A DNA stretch of 10,570 bases, from the NCBI GenBank assembly GCA_934273135.1, contig CAKQSU010000018.1, positions 1-10,570 of the forward strand, written 5' to 3'. The stretch comes from an uncultured Clostridia bacterium. Lineage in GTDB: Bacteria > Bacillota > Clostridia > Christensenellales > Borkfalkiaceae. This document shows positions 6,320 to 10,570 of the stretch, one piece after another; the first letter of the stretch is position 1; each line of letters begins with the position of its first letter. Made by a program: the position numbers and the translations under genes. The notes below the pieces were generated by a model. The model did not search any database. It saw only the letters and a list, made by a program, of their open reading frames with translations, and was not told the DNA's origin.

Positions 6320-7315
6320 ATGCGTAACTCAAAAATTTATAAAAAAATATTTTCACTTGTCGTTGCCGGAGCAATTAGCACGTCTTTTGTCGGCTGCGCA
6401 AACAGCACAACAAAACCAAATCCTGATGATTCATCTCATAGCGGAATTGTGCAACCGGTTGAAGAAAAGGAGTATTCTCCTTTGATGCTCAAAGTTAAAG
6501 AATATCAATTGTACAATGAAAGTGCAAATTTTGTTTTAAACAGAAGAGACCCACACCCTTACGCATTTTTGTCACAACAAGATTTTGATATTGACTCAAT
6601 CAAAAATGGTGAATTGGAATGTAAAACCTCAGCATTTGTTTATGATAATGAACCAAACAATCTTTACATGGTTGTTAGCGTTAAAACCGGATATAAGGAC
6701 CAAAGAAATAATACATACTTTTTGAAATATAAATTGTCTAACAGAGATATGGAAGATTATTTCTGGTTGCAACAAAATGACTTTACTGTAAGTTTCTTTG
6801 TGAATGATATTATATCCAAATTATATCAACCTGAAATACTGTCGGTGTCAAGTGTTGCAACAGATTACAACTTTTATTATGACCTTGGCAAGTCGTTATA
6901 CAGGGTTATGGGCGATGACGACTTTGAAAAATACTATTTTGAAAAAAGTCCAGGTTATAAAAATGAACATAGTACCGGGTGGGATAAAAAAGCAAAATTG
7001 GTTGATTTTGCGTTTGCTGAAACAATCAGTGAATTTAAACCTTTTGAAATAGTGAAACATAAAGGATATGTTTTCTATTTGGGCACAGATTCAACAAAAG
7101 GGCATGAAGGTGTTACTCAAAAATCTTATATTGCACCAGTGGAATTTTCTACTTATGGAGACTCAATGATGAACAGTGTTAAAGTTGCAAGTGTAAACAT
7201 AAGTAAAATCAGAAGTGCCACAACATTTAATGCTGAATGGGCAGATAATAATATAACTTGGAATTATATCTCAAGAAATTATGAACGTGAGTTCAACATA
7301 AAAAACGAAAAATAA
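6320..7315 (+). CDS. Putative lipoprotein of unknown function
   Basis: This 331-residue protein is probably exported and lipid-anchored. Residues 1-9 (MRNSKIYKK) are positive, 10-25 are hydrophobic, and a lipobox-like FVGC ends at C26, the expected lipidation site. A flexible Ser/Thr/Pro/Asp-rich linker follows (about 27-50). The remainder, rich in Tyr, Phe, Asn and Lys, shows no family I recognise and no catalytic motif. GAGG at 6305-6308 supports the ATG at 6320. The gene has its own promoter and is followed by a terminator at 7333-7366, so it is a single-gene unit. Its composition is markedly A+T-richer than the exporter genes and nifJ, which suggests recent acquisition or an accessory role. 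A binding or surface function is possible but unsupported. Confidence 0.8.
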   Translation: MRNSKIYKKIFSLVVAGAISTSFVGCANSTTKPNPDDSSHSGIVQPVEEKEYSPLMLKVKEYQLYNESANFVLNRRDPHPYAFLSQQDFDIDSIKNGELECKTSAFVYDNEPNNLYMVVSVKTGYKDQRNNTYFLKYKLSNRDMEDYFWLQQNDFTVSFFVNDIISKLYQPEILSVSSVATDYNFYYDLGKSLYRVMGDDDFEKYYFEKSPGYKNEHSTGWDKKAKLVDFAFAETISEFKPFEIVKHKGYVFYLGTDSTKGHEGVTQKSYIAPVEFSTYGDSMMNSVKVASVNISKIRSATTFNAEWADNNITWNYISRNYEREFNIKNEK

Positions 7316-7332
7316 ACTGCTTCCACAAAAAA

Positions 7333-7366
7333 GAGGAACTATTCTTTTGCTTAGTTCCTCGTTTTT
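7333..7366 (+). terminator. Rho-independent terminator of the lipoprotein gene
   Basis: GAGGAACT at 7333-7340 pairs perfectly with AGTTCCTC at 7353-7360 around a 12-base loop, and GTTTTT follows. A run of A precedes the stem, so it could also act on the opposite strand. It begins 17 bases after the lipoprotein stop. Confidence 0.85.
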
Positions 7367-7394
7367 GCTGTTATATCAGCTTTCAATTTTCAAC

Positions 7395-7448
7395 AAAAAA
7401 AAGACCTCTCCTTAGCGGAAAACTTCCGCCAAGGAGAGGTCTTTTTTT
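7395..7448. terminator. Strong bidirectional terminator, end of nifJ
   Basis: AAGACCTCTCCTT at 7401-7413 pairs with AAGGAGAGGTCTT at 7431-7443. After a single A/C mismatch, GCGGAA at 7415-7420 pairs with TTCCGC at 7424-7429 around an AAC loop. A runs on one side and T runs on the other give a U tract in both directions. It lies 19 bases past the nifJ stop and mainly ends that gene, while also backing up the terminator at 7333-7366. Confidence 0.9.
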
Positions 7449-7466
7449 ATGCAAGATTATTCGATT

Positions 7467-10400
7467 TTACCAATCTTTTTTCTCTGCAAGGTCTTTATAG
7501 CTTTCTCTACGAGCCGCGCTTTCTTCTTCGGCTTTTTCAAAGAGCTTAGCCGCAAGTTCGGGCTGAGCTTTCTTCAAGGAAGCGTAACGGTTTTCACCGA
7601 GCAAGAATTCCTGATAGCTTGCCGTCGGGTCCTTACTGTCGAGCTTAAACGGATTTTGTTCCGTGCCGACAAGGGTCGGATTGTAACGGTAAAGCTGCCA
7701 ATATCCCGCGTCAACCGCTTTCTTTTCTTCAGCCTGCGAGTTGGTCATGTTGATACCGTGGTTAATGCAGGGAGCGTAGCAGATAACGAGCGACGGACCG
7801 TGGTAGCTTTCGGCTTCGGTGATGGCGTTGAGGAACTGCTGTTTGTTCGCGCCCATTGCGCACTGCGCAACGTAAACGTAGCCGTAGCTCATAGCCATCA
7901 TGCCGAGGTCTTTCTTCTTGATTCTCTTACCGCCGGAAGCAAACTTAGCGATTGCGCCCGTCGGGGTGGACTTACTTGCCTGTCCGCCGGTGTTGGAGTA
8001 AACTTCGGTGTCGAGAACGAGAACGTTTACGTCTTCGCCCATAGCGAGAACGTGGTCGAGTCCGCCGTAGCCGATATCGTAAGCCCAGCCGTCGCCGCCG
8101 AAAATCCAGATGGATTTTTTAACGAGGCAGTCGGAAGCAGCCTGAATTTCGATAAGGGTTGCTTTGAGTTCGCCGCGAGCCGACTTGATTGCGCCCGGGA
8201 GAAGTTCCTTAATAGCGGCAGCGGTCGTCTTGGAAACTTCCGCGTCGTTTCTGCCTTCCGTCCATTCGGTGAGAGCGGCTTTGAGTTTGCCCTTTGCGCC
8301 GAGTTCGATAGCCTTGGCGATAGTGTCGGCAAGCTTAGCTCTTCTCTGACCGTAAGCGAGGTTGATACCGTAACCGAATTCGGCGTTGTCTTCAAACAAG
8401 CTGTTAGCCCAAGCCGGTCCGTGACCTTCTTCGTTCTTGGTGTAGGGGCATGTCGGGGAGCTGCCGCCGTAAATGGAGGAGCAGCCCGTAGCGTTGGCAA
8501 CTACCATTCTGTCGCCGAACATCTGGGTGACGACCTTAACGTAAGGCGTTTCGCCGCAACCCGCGCACGCGCCGGAGAATTCGAAGAGCGGCTTATTGAA
8601 CTGGCTGCCCTTAACCGTCGTTCTCTTGAACGCGGAGGTGTCGACCTTCGGGAGCTTTTCGCTGAATTCGTAGTTGGCGCTTTCTTCCTGAACGGACTGT
8701 TCAAACGGAACCATAACGAGGGCTTTGTTCTTGGAGGGGCAAACGTTTGCGCAAACGCCGCAACCCATACAGTCGAGCGGGGAAACCTGCATTCTGAATT
8801 CGTAGCCTTTCAAGCCGATGCAGTTGGAAGTCTTGTAGGTAGCGGGTTTTTCTATCCCTGCTTCGTTTACCGCGGGGCGGATACAAGCGTGGGGGCATAC
8901 GAACGCGCACTGGTTGCACTGTATGCAGTTTTCGGGAATCCACTGCGGAACTTTAACCGCAACGCCGCGTTTTTCGAACTTGGTCGTTCCGGTGGGAACG
9001 GTGCCGTCCGGGTTGAACGCGGAAGAGGGGAGCTTGTCGCCCTCGAGAGCGGTAATCGGGTGGATAACTTCTTGGAAGTATTTATCGTCGGCAAGTTTGA
9101 TAGCCGCCGCGCCCTCGGTCGTGGTAGCCCAGTCCGCGGGAATCTTGACTTCTTTAAGGTTAGCAACGGCTGCGTCGATAGCGTCGCAGTTAGCTTTAAC
9201 GACCGCGTCGCCCTTCTTGCCGTAGGTAACTTTTACTTTTTCCTTCATGTAGACTTCTGCGTCCGCATAAGGAATAATGTCTGCGATTTTGAAGAACGCC
9301 GCCTGCAAAACCATGTTCTGGCTCTTCGGGCTGCCCGCTTTAACGGCTACGTCGAGCGCGTCGATAACGTAAAGCGTGGCGTGCTTTTTAGCAAGCAAAT
9401 TCTTCATCTTTGCGGGAAGGTGAGTGTTAAGCTCTTCTTCCGTCCAGGGGCAGTTCAAGAGGAACTTGCCGCCTTCTTTGAGGTCGGAAACCATATCGTA
9501 ACGGGTCACGTACGAGGGGTTGTGGCAAGCGATGAAGTCTGCCGCGTCGATAAGATAGGACGACTGAATGGGCTTATCGCCGAAACGGAGGTGAGAAACG
9601 GTGATGCCGCCGGACTTTTTGGAGTCGTAGAAGAAGTAACCTTGAACGAACTTATCCGTATGGTCGCCTATAATCTTAATAGAGTTCTTGTTCGCGCCGA
9701 CGGTACCGTCCGAGCCGAGTCCGTAGAACTTGCAGGAAACGGTGCCTTGCGGAGCCGCGATAACGTGTTCGGAGAAGTCGAGCGAAGTGTTGGTGATATC
9801 GTCGTAAATACCGACGGTGAAGTGGTTCTTCGGCTTGTCCTGTTCAAGGTTCTTGTATACCGAGTAAACCATAGACGGGTTGAATTCCTTGGAGCCTAAG
9901 CCGTATCTGCCGCCTACAACCGTTATGCGCTTTTTAGCTTCCAAAAGCGCGGTGCAAACGTCGAGGTATAACGGTTCGCCGAGCGAGCCGGGTTCCTTGG
10001 TTCTGTCGAGAACGGCGATTTTCTTGGTCGTTTTCGGCAAAGCTTTGAGGAATGCTTTCGCGGCAAAAGGTCTATAAAGACGAACTTTGACAAGACCGTA
10101 CTTTTTGCCCATAGCGTTGTATTTGTTGATTGTTTCTTCAACCGCTTCCGCGCCGCTGCCCATGATAACGATAACGTTTTCCGCGTCGGGCGCGCCGACG
10201 TAATCGAAGAGGTGATAGGTTCTGCCGGTAAGTTTGCCGACTTTGTCCATCATCTTCTGAACGATGGCGGGGGTTGCTTCATAGTAGCTGTTCGCCGTTT
10301 CTCTGTTCTGGAAGTAAGTATCGCTGTTCTGCGCGGTACCTCTCTGAACGGGGTGTTCCGGGTTCAAAGCTCTTGCTCTGAAGTCCTCGATATCCTTCAT

Positions 10401-10570
10401 ATCGACGAGCTTTTTCATTTCGTCGTATTCGATAGCGTCAATCTTGGAAACTTCGTGGCTCGTTCTGAAACCGTCGAAGAAGTGAATGAACGGAACTTTG
10501 GCTTTAAGAGTAGAAAGATGCGCAACCAAAGCAAGGTCCATAACTTCCTGAACGGAGTTGGAAGCGAGCA
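7467..10570 (-). CDS. nifJ: Pyruvate:ferredoxin (flavodoxin) oxidoreductase, 5' end outside window
   Basis: This enzyme oxidatively decarboxylates pyruvate with CoA to acetyl-CoA and CO2, reducing ferredoxin; it is central to anaerobic metabolism. The frame stays open to the window edge (upstream residues ASNSVQEV match the family), so about 1,033 residues are seen of the usual 1,170-1,200. Numbered from the Met at 10541: domain II with the RLYRPF segment near 154; the gamma domain with GLGSDGTVGANKNS near 274-287; two 4Fe-4S clusters, CIQCNQCAFVCP (C539, C542, C545, C549) and CMGCGVCANVCP (C591, C594, C597, C601); the proximal cluster ligands C659, C662, C687 and C925 (APCINHG); and the thiamine diphosphate motif GDGWAYDIGYGGLDH (816-830) through SNTGGQ (849-854). 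All key residues are intact. It converges on the lipoprotein gene and ends before the bidirectional terminator. Codon use is strongly biased, as expected for an abundant enzyme. Confidence 0.97.
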   Translation of the reverse strand, partial: LASNSVQEVMDLALVAHLSTLKAKVPFIHFFDGFRTSHEVSKIDAIEYDEMKKLVDMKDIEDFRARALNPEHPVQRGTAQNSDTYFQNRETANSYYEATPAIVQKMMDKVGKLTGRTYHLFDYVGAPDAENVIVIMGSGAEAVEETINKYNAMGKKYGLVKVRLYRPFAAKAFLKALPKTTKKIAVLDRTKEPGSLGEPLYLDVCTALLEAKKRITVVGGRYGLGSKEFNPSMVYSVYKNLEQDKPKNHFTVGIYDDITNTSLDFSEHVIAAPQGTVSCKFYGLGSDGTVGANKNSIKIIGDHTDKFVQGYFFYDSKKSGGITVSHLRFGDKPIQSSYLIDAADFIACHNPSYVTRYDMVSDLKEGGKFLLNCPWTEEELNTHLPAKMKNLLAKKHATLYVIDALDVAVKAGSPKSQNMVLQAAFFKIADIIPYADAEVYMKEKVKVTYGKKGDAVVKANCDAIDAAVANLKEVKIPADWATTTEGAAAIKLADDKYFQEVIHPITALEGDKLPSSAFNPDGTVPTGTTKFEKRGVAVKVPQWIPENCIQCNQCAFVCPHACIRPAVNEAGIEKPATYKTSNCIGLKGYEFRMQVSPLDCMGCGVCANVCPSKNKALVMVPFEQSVQEESANYEFSEKLPKVDTSAFKRTTVKGSQFNKPLFEFSGACAGCGETPYVKVVTQMFGDRMVVANATGCSSIYGGSSPTCPYTKNEEGHGPAWANSLFEDNAEFGYGINLAYGQRRAKLADTIAKAIELGAKGKLKAALTEWTEGRNDAEVSKTTAAAIKELLPGAIKSARGELKATLIEIQAASDCLVKKSIWIFGGDGWAYDIGYGGLDHVLAMGEDVNVLVLDTEVYSNTGGQASKSTPTGAIAKFASGGKRIKKKDLGMMAMSYGYVYVAQCAMGANKQQFLNAITEAESYHGPSLVICYAPCINHGINMTNSQAEEKKAVDAGYWQLYRYNPTLVGTEQNPFKLDSKDPTASYQEFLLGENRYASLKKAQPELAAKLFEKAEEESAARRESYKDLAEKKDW

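Noticed and set aside
7449..9899. An 816-codon open frame on the plus strand opposite nifJ
   Set aside because: It is a shadow caused by the strong codon bias of nifJ. The translation is low-complexity (rich in Val, Phe, Arg, Gly and Ala), has no recognisable domain, and its start lies in the U tract of the nifJ terminator.

Overview
The window looks like chromosomal DNA from an anaerobic, low-to-middle GC Bacillota (Clostridia-type) bacterium, probably an uncultured lineage. The evidence is a single-chain pyruvate:ferredoxin oxidoreductase, AAGGAG-type ribosome binding sites, vegetative TTGACA/TATAAT-like promoters, A+T-rich intergenic DNA and rho-independent terminators with long U tracts. 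No species can be named from the sequence alone.

Layout. Positions 8-57 hold a perfect inverted repeat followed by a near-consensus promoter. They drive a TetR-family regulator (122-637), an ABC ATPase (728-1441) and its 12-helix ABC-2-like permease (1434-2993), which overlap by 8 bases. The same strand continues with an HSL-type alpha/beta hydrolase (3054-3956), a two-helix membrane protein of unknown function (3971-4837, visibly A+T-richer than its neighbours) and an unrecognised soluble protein (4839-5492). No terminator is visible between 637 and 5492, so all six genes may form one TetR-controlled transcription unit. The simplest reading is a self-repressed exporter module with accessory genes.

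Region 5493-6072 is the most informative part. A 289-bp non-coding element with 22-bp terminal inverted repeats (20/22 matching), flanked by a TA duplication, has inserted after codon 9 of a small XRE-family helix-turn-helix gene. Removing the element plus one TA rebuilds an uninterrupted 78-residue reading frame with the N-terminal motif expected for this family. The element is a MITE-like foldback made of two separate hairpins. Its left junction, including the start of the host gene, has been tandemly duplicated (5496-5536 against 5545-5590).

Region 6073-7366 carries an independent unit. It has an extended -10 promoter, a palindrome just downstream, a leader of about 150 nt, an A+T-rich gene for an orphan lipoprotein (6320-7315), and a terminator. 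A second, very strong back-to-back terminator (7395-7448) separates it from the convergent nifJ gene on the minus strand (7467 to beyond the window end). nifJ encodes pyruvate:ferredoxin oxidoreductase and lacks only its N-terminal part, outside the window.
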